Counted from the first letter of the stretch, positions 29,759 to 42,010 are shown. The stretch is DNA of 64,000 nt from Trichomonas vaginalis G3 (GCF_026262505.1 NC_067207.1:27434082-27498081); one strand, 5' to 3'. Program-made: numbers and translations. The notes: generated by a model not told the origin, from the letters alone.

Positions 29759-29821
29759 TTAAGGGTGCCCACCTCTTTGATCAACTTCATAACCATCATT
29801 AACGGTTCCTTTTTGTCTCAT
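29759..29821 (-). other. possible 20-aa micro-ORF between integrase and polymerase genes (copy A)
   Basis: MRQKGTVNDGYEVDQRGGHP. An AT-rich start motif precedes a slightly earlier ATG in another frame, so either frame or neither may be used. Identical in copy B (51212-51274). Weak. Confidence 0.2.
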
Positions 29822-29862
29822 TTGTGAATCCCATTTTTTTAAAAATAAAATTTCAAATTGTA

Positions 29863-32800
29863 TTAAATAAATGGCATACAACATCCATTTTCACAACATA
29901 CAGCCTTAGTGTGTGCTCCTGTTAATGCAGTCTTACCGATTGTTAAGCGAGTCATTGACCTGTTTTTAAGTTGTAAATTAATATTCTGACCATCAAATAT
30001 CACTTTATCATTTATTATATCCAAATAATTTTTAGGTGTTAATTGTTTATTTTGTCGTAAACTAACTCCTTTCATTTTTTGTGCAATCTTTTTAAAATCA
30101 CTTCCATCAATTGAACCGTTGAATGATGTATAACACTTGGGGCATAAAGCAACCATGTTATCGCCTTGTTTCTCAATTGCTAAACCCAATAACTTCTTCT
30201 CATGTGCTTTTTCTTCAACTTTATTCTTTAATTTAGGTTTAAATTTCTCATCAAAACTGAAGAAATCAAATGGTGCGAATTTGAAAATGTTTTTATCATA
30301 AAATTGTTTATCGGTAACAATTGCTTGAAATGCTTGAGTGTTAGGAAGACTTGGATCGCCAGCGATTGCCCAATAAGATGAATCAGTATCACCTTCAATG
30401 AAATGAAAACGATTAACATCCATGCATTTATACATAAAATCATAAATGAAAACTAAATACCAGTATTTAGCATTATCTAAAGTAAAGAATGCCTCTTGTA
30501 AACATGTTTCACATCTATAAAATCTATCTTTGAGCATCACTTGATATGTATCCTCACCTATTTCTCTTATGTTTTTAAACTTATTTGACATACATGCAAT
30601 GCGTGCCTTCTGTGCATTCATTATTTTAGTCTTTGCGTAATTTTGTGTATTCATTGCATCGTAACCATATGATCCATTAAGTGAAATCTTGCAAAATAAA
30701 CTTTTTCCTTTATTTCCTTCTAATTCAGCCTTTTGTCTTTCATTCATAAATTTGTTCGCAAATTCATTAAAACAAGTGTTTTTAGTAAATGTTAAAATTG
30801 ATTGAATATCATCAATGATAAAATGAAATCTGTCGATTAGATACCAAAGATAATAAGAAGAAAATGGTTGATAATGGTTGTGTGTTGATGCTAACTGAGT
30901 TAATTTTCTCTGTTTCTGGTCAACTGGTAGATTGTTTGATTTCATGTAATTATACATAAAACTGCCAATTGTTTTTTCATCTGTGATAATATCTAAGTTT
31001 CTTATTATCGGTAAAAAGTTTATGTAATCATTAATGTATTTTTCATCAATGTGACCCTTTACTTCAGCCACGAATAAAGTATTTTTCTTTCTAATAATTC
31101 CCAATGCTTTTGCTTTCTTTGTTGCTGTATCACAAATGATAACACCATTCAATCTTCCCGGCATATACATTTTATGGTCAGTATATTGAATGAAATCATG
31201 AGGATTAGATGAAAATGATGAAGGATATAATGAATTAAAATCAACACCAACGAAATGAGTCATAATGTTGGAAGTGTCCTCATTTGATACAGTTTTAGTT
31301 TCTGGATTATATGCAAGTTTATTAATGTGCGTGATTCCTTTAAGATTTACTCTATGTTGAACATTTGATAGACCACCAGTAATTCCATTACGGAGAATGT
31401 GATAAGCTTCAACTGAATCTAAAGTCATTGGTAAATTATTTTTTAATGCATAATTTCTTAAATTGATTCTTAAACGTTGAACATCTTCATCTTTATTTGA
31501 TTTTACGACATTGCAATAACAACACATTAACTGACAATTTTCTTTAGTATGTGGTTTTTCATTATCGATTCTATCCAATGTTGGTTTATTAGCATATGTA
31601 AACGCTTTACCACACATTTTGCATTTAGATGAAAGGATTAAATCGTGATAGTATTGAAAATCATCCATTGAAACATTATTTTTAGTATCTCTTTTTGCTT
31701 TTTCATCTTGTTTCTTATATGATTCAATTTTATATTTCCAATACTTTTTCGTTAATTCAAAACTTGATTCTATCTTTTCCTCAGGATATTTTTCATTAAG
31801 ATTAAAGTCTTTATATGCTAAAGCGTAACGAATCATTGAAGCATTTGATGATAAAGAAAGATTATGAAGCATATCAATTTTATAAACAAATGTTTCTTCA
31901 ATAATTTTATCAATTGGGTCAATCATAATTTCAACATCTTTATTGCAATAATGAATAAAATATTCTAATCTATTCTTAAAATTTTTAGCATCATTGAGAT
32001 ATATTTGATAATCACTATCTGATATAGTTTCTTGAGTTAATGCTGAATAAAATGAATCTTGAGTGAATGGTTCCCTTTATATAATTCTTCTTCGTAATTT
32101 CCCATGTGATGAATTGATAAGGGAAAAAGGATTTAACACGTGATTTATTGTTTCCGAAATCTTGAGTGAATTGATCCAATGTTCCACCCGCTATATAATT
32201 TCTGATGTCAATAAATCTCAATTCATATGGAACGTTTGTTTTCTTTACAATGATTTGCTTAAATTGTGAAGATGAACCCAGCATTGATTTTATTTTCCAT
32301 TTTGCAGTGTTTAAATCACGAAGAATTAAATTTAAATCAAACTTTCCCGAATTAAAACCTATGATATTCACTTTATTAAATTCCTCATCTAGAAGTTCTT
32401 TAAATGCTTCCTTCTGTTTTTCATTTAATGTAAGGGACAACAATAATTCATTGTATTGACTCATATTTGATTCAACAACTAATGAACAGGTTGAAAATAA
32501 AAACTCAATCCAATCAGAAATAAAAGAATCACTTGAAGTTAAGCAAAAATTCCTCGTATATGTTTTATCATTTAATTTAACCGTTGATGATACCATGAAT
32601 GGTTTTAAGTAAGCATTCAAAGTTGCACACTCAGAAAGTTGTAATTCTTCTTTAGTCTCTAATGTTTCAAAGTCAAAAGTAATATAATATCTTGTCGGTT
32701 TATAATATTCCTGCAAATTGTGAGCTAATAACCACTGATATATCTTCTGTTTCATAATATGTGGTGCATATGGTTGCTGGGTTTTTTGCAATTGAACGTC

Positions 32801-33307
32801 TTGAATTAATCTTCCATTATTTTCTTTACATTTCTCACAATGCTTTAAAAATCTTCTTTGGTTTTTCCTTTCTGGATCATCGCGGATAGAATAAACTTTT
32901 TCTTTACAATATGGACAAACTTTATAGCCGGTGAGTGCTTCAACGTCTGTTATTCTGTCAGCGTGAAGTTTTCCACATGGACTCTGTGTTAATAAAATAT
33001 TTACTGTTTCAAATTCTGGATCTATCATTATTGATTCCACTAATGGAAAGTCTACCTTATTTATGTCCACGTCTTCTGGTTGAGGATCACAATAATAGAA
33101 ATCAATATTAACATTTAACATTCTCGCTAATCTCTCACTTTCTGATGAAATGTCAAACCCTTCATATGCATCTATTGCTTCATTTAAATAGCTTCTACGA
33201 GTTTTAGGATTAGCACCATCAGGAATGTTATAGAAGCGTTTAAATAACCTTCTACCTTCTGCTCTAATTTGATTATCATTCATTTTAGCTGTTCCGTTTT
33301 TGTTCAT
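29863..33307 (-). pseudogene. protein-primed family B DNA polymerase (copy A, interrupted)
   Basis: Nearly identical to the whole 1148-aa gene of copy B (51316-54762), described there. Few breaks in this copy. Confidence 0.85.
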
Positions 33308-33348
33308 TTATGTAAGAATAAAAATTAAATAAAAATAAAGTTTATTTA

Positions 33349-34443
33349 TTAAAGTCCGTAAAATGAATTAAGAATACATAAATTTTTATCATCTGCGACG
33401 TGACAAATACATTTTAATTTACTCAAGAATGCATACCCTGATACATTAAATCTAATTCCTGTCTTATTTAATTTCACAACTTTGAAAAGGAATGTATGAA
33501 TAGCTATAAAATGATGAGAAGATGTTTTATGGGTTGCTTCCATTTTTTCTGAAATAAATGAATAAATATAATGTTTATAAGTTTTCATATCTTTTATGTT
33601 CTTAATAACGAATGGTATAGACCTTTCAACTTCATCTTCCTTCGGTGCTGTTCTTTCATATGAAACATTATTGGTATCTTCAACAATGAAACCACAATCA
33701 CACAAAATTTTATAGGTTCCAATGGTTTCTTTTGATATTTTATCTAATAAATCAAAAACTTTATCAACACCTGTGCATTTATTTAAATAATAATTTGTGT
33801 AAATATCATGATCTTCTTTTTTAATCGTATTAGTTGCATATGTCACGTTTTTAAGAGCTTTTTTGAATTTCTCAGAATCTAAAGGTGGTGAAAGTAATAT
33901 ACAAGGGTATTCTTCATTATCAATAAATTGTAACTTATGTTTATGAATAAATTTAGTTCCTTCTTCTGAAAGTGTTTCATCTATTTCACCATCTAATAAA
34001 TTTTGTGTTGATTCTAAGACATAATTTTTATATCTTTCTTCATGAGATTTCTGAACTTCTGATTCTGAAGCTGGGATATTCATTAAACCCTCTACTTCAT
34101 TTTCAACTTCTCTTAATTCCTTAATTTTTTCATCTATTTCATCTCTTATTTTTTCCAGTCTTTCAATTTCATCATATTCATCATCTTTAATCCGTTCTTC
34201 ATAATATTCAGGGAAAACATCAGGTTCTTTAGGTTTTTCTTTTTTAGATGTGGGATATAAGAAATTTATAACATCATCTTTATTCATTTTTCCATCATAA
34301 TCAAACTCATTTAAAAACTCCGCAAATTTTTGACAATTTCTTAAATAATATTTATCAACTTCATAACCCGCCTCCTTTAATATATCCTTTATTTCCTCAT
34401 TTGTGAATCCCAATTTTTTAACGCTGTTAGTTGTGACACTCAT
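33349..34443 (-). CDS. unknown 364-aa acidic protein (copy A)
   Basis: Starts MSVTTNSVKKLGFTNEEIKD. Residues 1-70 look like a helical module with an EF-hand-like loop (EFDYDGKMNKDDVINFL). An acidic coiled coil follows at about 90-125 (ERLEKIRDEIDEKIKELREV), then a mixed region with CDCGF near residue 250 and a C-terminal His/Cys-containing part (SSHHFIAIH, CICH). No enzyme motif recognised. It lies 42 bases upstream of the polymerase gene's ATG, on the same strand, so a replication accessory or terminal-protein role is possible; this is inference from context. Whole and identical in copy B. Confidence 0.55.
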   Translation of the reverse strand: MSVTTNSVKKLGFTNEEIKDILKEAGYEVDKYYLRNCQKFAEFLNEFDYDGKMNKDDVINFLYPTSKKEKPKEPDVFPEYYEERIKDDEYDEIERLEKIRDEIDEKIKELREVENEVEGLMNIPASESEVQKSHEERYKNYVLESTQNLLDGEIDETLSEEGTKFIHKHKLQFIDNEEYPCILLSPPLDSEKFKKALKNVTYATNTIKKEDHDIYTNYYLNKCTGVDKVFDLLDKISKETIGTYKILCDCGFIVEDTNNVSYERTAPKEDEVERSIPFVIKNIKDMKTYKHYIYSFISEKMEATHKTSSHHFIAIHTFLFKVVKLNKTGIRFNVSGYAFLSKLKCICHVADDKNLCILNSFYGL

Positions 34444-34486
34444 TTCATACGAATTAAAAATAAATTATTCAAAAATGTAAGACATG

Positions 34487-35261
34487 AATCAAATAATTGA
34501 TTTCATAAATTCAAATAATCATTAGTTTCTTAAAGTTCAATGTTGAACTCATCAAATTCATCTTCATCATCATCATTACCAATAGCGAGTTTATTTATTC
34601 TTTCGATTCTATCTTTTGATAGTCTATCGTTTAATTTTTTCTGAAGTTTTTCGTTACCAAGTTCTAAAATTTTACATGGATGATATTTAAACTCGTTAAA
34701 TTCTTTTTCCTCAGTTTTAATCATTAATCTACAAAGAACTTTAGTGAAGTGGTTTTGTTGTTTAAACCACTTATCCTTAATATTTGTTATAAATTCAATA
34801 TTCGGAATTAATTCCCAAATTTTTGAATTTTCGATTAATTTACCATCAAATGCAAAAGCAATAGGTTTAATATTAAACTTACCTTTATAAAATAAACTTT
34901 CTATGTAATCATCAAAATAAACATCTACTTGTTTAACTTAGGTGAGAATTGGTGAAAGTTTATCCATTAATTGATTCACAGTCACGAATCTTGTTCCGTT
35001 CATTTATGTAAGAATAAAAAAAATAAATTATTTTTAAAATTAATGTTAATTATTTTTAATGTGTTTATTACATCATGTATGGGTTGAGTGTAAATGTCTT
35101 ACATTTTTAAATCTTGATTTATTCTAAAACGTAAGAATAAAAACCGTAAGAATCATACATTTTTTACTTCATATGTCAAAAATAATGATACAAAATCGTT
35201 CAATATCGTATGAATTCTTACATTTACAAAAAAAGTCACTAAACCCGTCATATCCACTACT
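34487..35261 (-). repeat. right terminal inverted repeat of copy A
   Basis: Ends CATATCCACTACT at 35261 and is followed by TCCATT. Pairs with 15068-16016 and contains the inverted 158-aa gene. Nearly identical to the right end of copy B. Confidence 0.85.
34530..35003 (-). pseudogene. 158-aa terminal gene, right copy (copy A, interrupted)
   Basis: Relative of 15494-15970 lying in the opposite terminus. It starts MNGTRFVTVNQLMDKLSPIL and keeps the acidic tail. Frame not continuous. Confidence 0.5.
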
Positions 35262-35349
35262 TCCATTACATATCATAAAAAAAATAAAGAAAAATTTTTC
35301 TCCCCGTCTTATTGTTTTATATCATTTTTTTCGAGGCTACCCTCAGTAA

Positions 35350-36699
35350 ATGACATCTAAGCAAGTCATCCTTATTCAAAAACCACATGATGAAGAGTTA
35401 CAGGAGTACTTTTCCAAGAGTGATTTAAAATTCACGAGCTTTTTTGTTGAAAAAGTATGCAACTGCAAAACATTAATCGAATTTCTGAATGCTTCCATTT
35501 GTGCACCAGATATATTTATTAAAAAGTCAATAATGCGCAAATTAATTCATGAATTCCGTTTCAGAGGAAAAAGCTTCATGTTTGCAGATATTAGTAATTC
35601 GAACGTAGATTTAAATGATCACGATTACATTCTATTTTGCAATAAATACGACTTTTATGGGTATATTTCAAAAGATCAAAAGAAAATTTCCCAAAGTCCA
35701 CTAAGTATTAATGCTATTATTAAGGAAATATTCCCCAGTAGTAAAATTCAAATCAAACCATGGAAGGATTTTCGATTTGGAATTAAAAATGCATTTTACG
35801 TGAGATGGCTATATTTTACAGAGAAAGCTCCTCCTGATTTTCTTAATAACGACTTATATTCGTTTATTCATGACATTTATATCAATTGTATCAATATTGA
35901 CAGACAAATATCCGAATATTTAGTAGCAATTGATGCAATTAATAACAAAAACCCTGTTTCAATTTATTCAAGCAATAAATTCCTTGGATTACTAATAAAT
36001 TGGTACAAAAACCAGTCATCCCTTCCATTTCCTTTATATTATAAGACATCAGATCAACCAGACCTTATTTTAGAAAGTAAATCTACCAAAGCCGTTTCGG
36101 TTTCAAACGAAAAAGAACAATATGTTTTCAAAGGCGTAAAAATAGAGAAACCAAATGTTTCATCATTCAAACACAAGAAAGTTGTTGAATTGAATGTGCA
36201 TAAGCCAACAATTACTCCATTAAATTTAAGAAAAAGTGATGAAATTGTAAAATCTCCTCCAAAAGAAGAGCAAACGACTTCAAACAATACTAATGATCTC
36301 TCATTAGTTTATTTAATCTCAGAAGGATATAATTTAATGATAAGGCAAGATGGATATCCATGTTTCTGTCCAGCATATGTATCAAAGACGCAACCAATTA
36401 AGATAAAAGTTTTAGATGCTAAATTTAAACCAATAAACCACAGAATACAATTCTATTGCTACCAAACACCTAAATATTCTTTCAGTGATGAAACGAAAGA
36501 AAGTAATATTTATATTGATGAATATTCAAGTAATATTTCTCTCACGATTTATTTCACTGACGAATTCTACACGAACTTATTTTTTAATTTCCAAATCATT
36601 GAAGACTTGAGTTATTACACTCAACCAGAGAAATACAGCATTCTCTGCCTTAATCAGAGCCAGATTTGGATTTCTGACAATACTCAGATCAAACAGTAG
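35350..36699 (+). CDS. unknown 449-aa host protein (first copy)
   Basis: MTSKQVILIQKPHDEELQEY start. The N-terminal 230 residues look globular and helical with many aromatic residues. Residues about 235-315 are a low-complexity linker (PPKEEQTTSNN). The C-terminal 135 residues are beta-rich (LVYLISEGYNLMIRQDGYPC onward), as in an Ig-like or C2-like sandwich, ending WISDNTQIKQ. No signal peptide, membrane segment or enzyme motif seen. TCATTTTTTTCG about 30 bases upstream may be an initiator. Codon style and lack of the Polinton start motif mark it as host. Identical in the second copy; no family recognised. Confidence 0.65.
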   Translation: MTSKQVILIQKPHDEELQEYFSKSDLKFTSFFVEKVCNCKTLIEFLNASICAPDIFIKKSIMRKLIHEFRFRGKSFMFADISNSNVDLNDHDYILFCNKYDFYGYISKDQKKISQSPLSINAIIKEIFPSSKIQIKPWKDFRFGIKNAFYVRWLYFTEKAPPDFLNNDLYSFIHDIYINCINIDRQISEYLVAIDAINNKNPVSIYSSNKFLGLLINWYKNQSSLPFPLYYKTSDQPDLILESKSTKAVSVSNEKEQYVFKGVKIEKPNVSSFKHKKVVELNVHKPTITPLNLRKSDEIVKSPPKEEQTTSNNTNDLSLVYLISEGYNLMIRQDGYPCFCPAYVSKTQPIKIKVLDAKFKPINHRIQFYCYQTPKYSFSDETKESNIYIDEYSSNISLTIYFTDEFYTNLFFNFQIIEDLSYYTQPEKYSILCLNQSQIWISDNTQIKQ

Positions 36700-36810
36700 C
36701 TATTTTACTTTGTATAATAATAATAAAAACATTTTAAAATTGTAGAATTTCAATATTAACTTGATAGAACTTCATATTTATTTCATAACTTATTAAATCA
36801 AGAGGTTATA

Positions 36811-36971
36811 AAGAAATAAAAGAGAGATTTATATTTAACTTGCTAATAAATGCTGCTGTAGGAAAACTTGATATATTAAAATATCTTATCTACTCAGGTA
36901 TTTATTAAGAAGTACAAGATAAAATCGAAAGTACTGATGAGGAAGAAAGTGAAAATTCTACAAGAGATTAA
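36811..36971 (+). pseudogene. ankyrin-repeat gene tail (host remnant, first copy)
   Basis: In one frame it reads LLINAAVGKLDILKYLIYSG, a half ankyrin repeat, then a stop; the acidic end ESTDEEESENSTRD follows. The upstream part of the gene is missing. It shows that the segment is host DNA. Confidence 0.55.
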
Positions 36972-37202
36972 ATCATTGTTATTTAATTATTTTTATTCGA
37001 GTTGAATAAAGTGATTATTATGTTTGCCGCACTGACGTAAATGTTAAAATCGTGTTTTTATGAATATATAAACTTCTTGCAAAAGAAATGATTTTAGATA
37101 TTTCATTTGACATCTTTATAATGGATTAATATGATTATTTTATCAAATGGTAACCTCATATACATGATCTCATACTGTAATAGAGCTCCCTCTATTATAG
37201 AT
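36972..37202. other. intergenic DNA before copy B
   Basis: AT-rich, no gene. Ends GATTCCATT against the Polinton tip. Confidence 0.5.
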
Positions 37203-37208
37203 TCCATT
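37203..37208. other. TCCATT target-site duplication, left of copy B
   Basis: Hexamer directly before AGTAGTGG. The same hexamer directly follows the right tip at 56717-56722. Six bases is the usual Polinton duplication size. Confidence 0.8.
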
Positions 37209-37440
37209 AGTAGTGGATATGACGGGTTTAGTGACTTTTTTTGTAAATGTAAGAATTCATACGATATTGAACGATTTTGTATCATTATTTTTGACATATG
37301 AAGTAAAAAATGTATGATTCTTACGGTTTTTATTCTTACGTTTTAGAATAAATCAAGATTTAAAAATGTAAGACATTTACACTCAACCCATACATGATGT
37401 AATAAACACATTAAAAATAATTAACATTAATTTTAAAAAT
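37209..37440 (+). repeat. left terminal inverted repeat of copy B
   Basis: AGTAGTGGATATGACGGGTT onward. Matches 56480-56716 in reverse and 58666 onward directly. Confidence 0.9.
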
Positions 37441-37582
37441 AATTTATTTCATCTTTTATAAAAGAAGCTATATATAGATGATGTCAGATATTCCGCGATT
37501 AATTAAAACAAGTGTTTAAATCATGAATGGAATCAATGGAGTCATAATCAAAGACCTCATAAATGAGAAAAAGAAATTGAAA

Positions 37583-37945
37583 CTAATGATTATTTGAATT
37601 TATGAAATCAATTATTTGATTCATTCTTTCTTCAATCTCTTCTATTCTTTTTGTTAAATCATCAATTTTCATTAATGAGGTGATTCTTGATTGAGGAATA
37701 GATTTCAAACTAACCACCCTTTATTTTTGAAATTTTGAATCCATCAACTTTAAACATTTTATTCAATTTACATGTTGTCAATTCTTCAAATAATTTTTTA
37801 TTATTAGCATAATAGTCATTAAATTCTTCAACAGATGAAAAAATTTTTGTTTCAGTAATTGGTTTAACAACGTTTATTTTTTGTTGAACATTACTTTCAT
37901 TTATTTCTTCCTCCTCTGTTCATTTATTTTTAAAATCGGTTTCAT
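37583..37945 (-). pseudogene. 122-aa coiled-coil protein (copy B, interrupted)
   Basis: Counterpart of 15975-16343; frame not continuous. Confidence 0.45.
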
Positions 37946-38011
37946 TTATCATTAAATAAAAATTAGAATATAAGTGATGAAATATATTTTTTAATTAATA
38001 TTAAATCAGAA

Positions 38012-38247
38012 ATGGCGGCAGGATTCTTTAAAAAATTATGGGATGGAATTAAGAAAGCTGCAGGTTGGGTTTATAAAAAGGTTATTAAACCTGTTGCAAA
38101 CTTTTTGGCACCAGTAGCGAAAACGGCAGGAACTATCATAGGTGGAGTATTAGGTACAAAGCAGGTAATCCAGCGATGGGAGCACAAGCAGGTAACGCAA
38201 TTGGTGGAATTGCTGAAGGAATACTTAATAAAATAGGAGGTAAATAG
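38012..38247 (+). pseudogene. small amphipathic Gly/Ala-rich protein (copy B, interrupted)
   Basis: Counterpart of the whole gene at 59463-59699. Confidence 0.55.
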
Positions 38248-38271
38248 TGGAAAAATAAATAAATATTATTT

Positions 38272-38487
38272 TTATCTTAGTATTGGTTGTAGTCTTTGAT
38301 AAACTTTTTCTCCTTTATTTAAAATTTCTCTTATTGGGGCAGCTTTTGGTGTTATTGATTCAGCTACGTCACTAATTGCTTCTTTATTCTTAAATATCCA
38401 ATTTGCTCCCTTCTTCAATGTTTCCCAAACTTTACTCGCTCCTCTTTTTACTCTATCCCACAGTTTCTTAAATATACCTGCAGCCAT
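38272..38487 (-). CDS. 71-aa amphipathic protein MAAGIFKKLWD (copy B)
   Basis: Starts MAAGIFKKLWDRVKRGASKV, a basic amphipathic helix, then WETLKKGANWIFKNKEAI and a Pro/Glu tail. The first eleven residues are almost the same as those of the opposing gene (MAAGFFKKLWDGIKK), so the two are paralogues arranged tail to tail. The composition is that of membrane-active viral peptides, such as the lytic helices of non-enveloped viruses; this comparison is an inference. Whole here and in copy C, with identical sequence. Confidence 0.55.
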   Translation of the reverse strand: MAAGIFKKLWDRVKRGASKVWETLKKGANWIFKNKEAISDVAESITPKAAPIREILNKGEKVYQRLQPILR

Positions 38488-38557
38488 AGTTGATTATTTC
38501 ATTAAAATTAAAAATTCATTTACATCTTTTAATTTTGATTTTTTTATTTATTAATAA

Positions 38558-40189
38558 ATGACGACTAACTATTTAGTGCCAAACACTAAACCAATTAATG
38601 GAAATGTGTTTCATTCATTCGAAAAGATAAATGAAATATTCGCAAAGAATGACGGTAGAAGATATTATAGAGAACTTGAAAGTTCATGCTATGACTCTGA
38701 TGCTCCATATTTTGATGATAAACAAACTCATTTAAGAATTACAAATCCGGCTCATGATGTGAACCAATTAGGTGACACATATATTAAACGCAAAGTTAAA
38801 GCAACTCTTGTTTCAAATAAAGCTTTCACATGTGATGCCGCTTTTAAATGTGCGTTTATTCGTTGGTTACAAATCATCAAATCAAAGCTTTAAACAATTA
38901 GAAGTAGAAACTGAAAGAGGTGATGCCGGTTATCTTCAGATGGATTGCGCCCGTGAATCTTTTGCATTTGCAACATATAAACCAAAATCAGAAAGGAAAG
39001 TTAAAAAGTTTGTTCATTCGTTATATAATAATGTTCAAAAATATGATAACTCAGTATGTGGTAAATATATTGACCCTCGAAGTTTTCAAGAAAGCAAATG
39101 AAGAAGTTGATGTCACTTTTGATATGATTATTCCGGTAAATGATTTGTTAGCATTTCAGGCGTTCGATGATTATCCTAAATCATTTGGTGATATCATTCT
39201 TAAATATTATGTTTTCAGGGATACTTTAGTATTTTGTCAGGTTGACCCGTTAAGAGTTGCTGATTTACAAAATTACGTTTATGAAAAGATAACTGATGAA
39301 AATTATGAAAAGATTATGAATCATGTTTATAAATATGATCGCAAATTCCAACAAATCGGACTTCCTGCCAAATTAATTACAAGCTTAGCCGCTACATCTG
39401 CTGACGCAACAGTTGATGACGTTATTATTTCATGCACAAAGATGGAAGTTTTAGAGGATAAATGTATTACACCAGGATACGGTTTAATTGAAGAATCAGT
39501 TAAAGCAATACCACGTTTATTCAGTAAGGAAGATCCATTCATGATTCCAGCTCAACATATTGACGTTCGTTCACTAAATGGAGGTTGCATCACTCCTGAA
39601 GGTATTAGCTCAGATTTCTCATACTCTTCATAATGTTACAGATGTTGTGTTAACATTTCCGAAAAATGCAATGCAAAGAACAGTTTTAGAAAATCCAATG
39701 CTTCGAGGTCTTCAGGTCACTATAGATTCAGAAACTTCCCCGATCAAGCGATGACCACAGTGGGTGACATATTCTTTACACGTATGCTTCAAGCTTCTGA
39801 TTTAGATGGAGTGAATGAATGCACGGAAGAATATGAGGACTCATTAACTAGACCACTGAATGCAGATGATGGCACGCCATTAGCTAGAACATGGAAAGAC
39901 CAAACTCATTCTTATGCACTATTCCAGTTCAACGTGATGGAGCGGGTATATTCTTTGATGGATTAGAAACTTTTAACTCACAAGTTACAGTACAAGTGAA
40001 AGCTTATCCAATCATTCAGGGTGAAAATGACACTTACTGTTCAAAGGTGACAAATCCTCCTCAGGTTTGGTTTACTAGGACTACATATTGGACATGGACA
40101 CCGGATGAAGGTTTGAAATATCATCAACAGGTACACCACCACAGTATAGAAGTTCATATGATGAAATATTGATGAATAGAAATGTTTAA
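38558..40189 (+). pseudogene. capsid-like protein (copy B, interrupted)
   Basis: Counterpart of 16951-18587 with several breaks. Closer to copy C than to copy A in sequence. Confidence 0.55.
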
Positions 40190-40213
40190 AATTATAAATT
40201 TATTTTTGATTAA

Positions 40214-41038
40214 ATGGATTTAAATTCATCCACCCCTTATGAAGAATTAGCAGGAGTATATAATACATACGTAGATGATATGATTAATGAAGCATTGAGT
40301 GATAATAAAATGCTCTATCTAAGGAAAAATTAATGAAAATTCCATATTCTGAATGTTACTTAAATTCAATCACTGCAGCAATTGGTAAACAAAATAAAGG
40401 TAAAACATTAACGATATTAAAACAAATTATCATTATTGCTAACACTTCCCCCTATTCACATGTGTTAATTTATATCAACCGTTCAGGTTCACCTTCAGAT
40501 GATACATTTGAATCTTTAAAGCATTTAATCAAAATTCCAATTATTTATTTATCACAAGAAGAAGCAGAAGATTATTTAAAAAACTTTTTAATGTATAAAG
40601 AATTATATAATACAATCAAGAAGCAAGGATTAGAGGATAAAATTATTGATAAACAACGGGATGAATTATTTGAAACACTTTCCATTTCAAATTTTGATAA
40701 AGAATTTTTGCATTCACTCATTTTTCTAGATGATGCAGTGAAATCAAAACTAATAACAAATGAGAAATCATATTTTAATCAGTTATTAACTCAATGTCGA
40801 CACATTCAGTGTTCATTTTTATGGCTGTTCAATATTTCAAAGCATTAAGCACAAACATTAAATCAAATCTATCAACACTTTTCATTTTCAGTGGGTTTAG
40901 TCGTCAACAGTTGAACGTTATGCTTTATCAAGTGAATTTACCAATGAGCATTAATGAACTTTACACACAATATCAGCAATTAGGTGAACATGGAAAAATA
41001 ATAGTTGATTTAAATAAAGGGGTGTTAAATTTGATTAA
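40214..41038 (+). pseudogene. A32-like packaging ATPase (copy B, interrupted)
   Basis: Counterpart of 18612-19437; P-loop and Walker B (LIFLDDAV) visible. Confidence 0.75.
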
Positions 41039-41078
41039 CTTTTTATAATTAATTTTTATTTTTTATTTATAATTAAAC

Positions 41079-41977
41079 ATGACAGAAATAGCAAATCTTT
41101 TACAAGTTCCATTAAAACAAGGGACAAACAAAAGGGGTGCATATAATAGAACTATGAAAGTTCCCGATGGAATGAAAGAATTAGTTCATATTGTTGCTGG
41201 TCTTCAAAAAGATGTTAAACAAATGAGAAATGTTTTAACATTACCAGAAGCTCAAGCATATGCCAAACGTCATGGTCCAAATTGGGAAGCACACGAAGCA
41301 GACATTACGGGTCCAAATGGAAAACCTGATGGTATAAATGAAGTTTTCGTTACTGATGGTCAAGGTAATATTAAAGTCATAAATGGTTATAAATTAACTG
41401 TATCTGATTATCCTAAACGTAAAGCATATAATGAACATTATCCTATGCAATTTGATGAAAATGGAAAAGCTGTTAAACAATACATTGGAGAAGGTGAAAA
41501 TGGTCCAATTAATTCATACCGTCATAATCCATATTCTTATTTCAATGAGAATTAAATGCTATTGAAGAGGGACCGGATGGATTACCACGATATTCTAACC
41601 AGTTTGATGGTCAATATGCAAATATTAGACCTGAAATTTCAGCTAAGAAATTCTTTAAAGTTGCTTTATTCGATCCAGTTTTCGCAAATGTTAAAGATGA
41701 ACTTAAACAACAATTCCAACCAATTATAGTAGCAAGAATTGCATCAGGTGCTTTATCTCAAGCATTCAAAGATTTAATTAAGAAACCATTATATCAGCAA
41801 CGAGGTTTAACTTATGATTTAGTTAAGGAATCAGATAAAAGAAAATTTGAGAAATCAGTTGATTATAAGAATGCAATTAATGAATATATTCGGTCTATTA
41901 ATTTCGATGAAACAGCTAAAAATCAACTTCATGAACAAATACAGGGAATAATAGATTCAAAAGTTCCAGTAAAATAA
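41079..41977 (+). pseudogene. PX-like virion protein (copy B, interrupted)
   Basis: Counterpart of 19478-20375. The N-terminal half, including [12 protein letters not shown] and [14 protein letters not shown], is visible. Confidence 0.5.
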
Positions 41978-42010
41978 AAGTTTAAATATATTTTTTTTAT
42001 TCGATTATAA

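Larger units (their letters stand above)
15068..35261. mobile_element. Polinton lineage 2, copy A
   Basis: A full-length element (20.2 kb) running between inverted termini that begin AGTAGTG and end CACTACT. Genes rightwards: 158-aa, 122-aa, two small amphipathic proteins, capsid-like, ATPase, three to four probable virion proteins, fibre, two micro-proteins, primase-helicase, 87-aa, integrase, DNA polymerase B, 364-aa, and a second copy of the 158-aa gene in the right terminus. About a dozen breaks; not whole. The left half differs from copies B and C, while the part right of about 27930 is nearly identical to B. The left tip abuts the satellite with no TCCATT; the right tip is followed by TCCATT. 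Confidence 0.9.
35262..37208. repeat. 1.95-kb host segment between copies A and B
   Basis: Begins and ends with TCCATT and recurs almost unchanged at 56717-58665 between B and C. It carries the 449-aa gene and an ankyrin-gene tail. The 21.46-kb unit (Polinton plus this segment) is tandemly repeated. Confidence 0.9.

Noticed and set aside
32205-32459. 84-aa plus-strand frame, also at 53660-53914
   Set aside because: Antisense shadow of the polymerase gene, repeated only because the polymerase is repeated.
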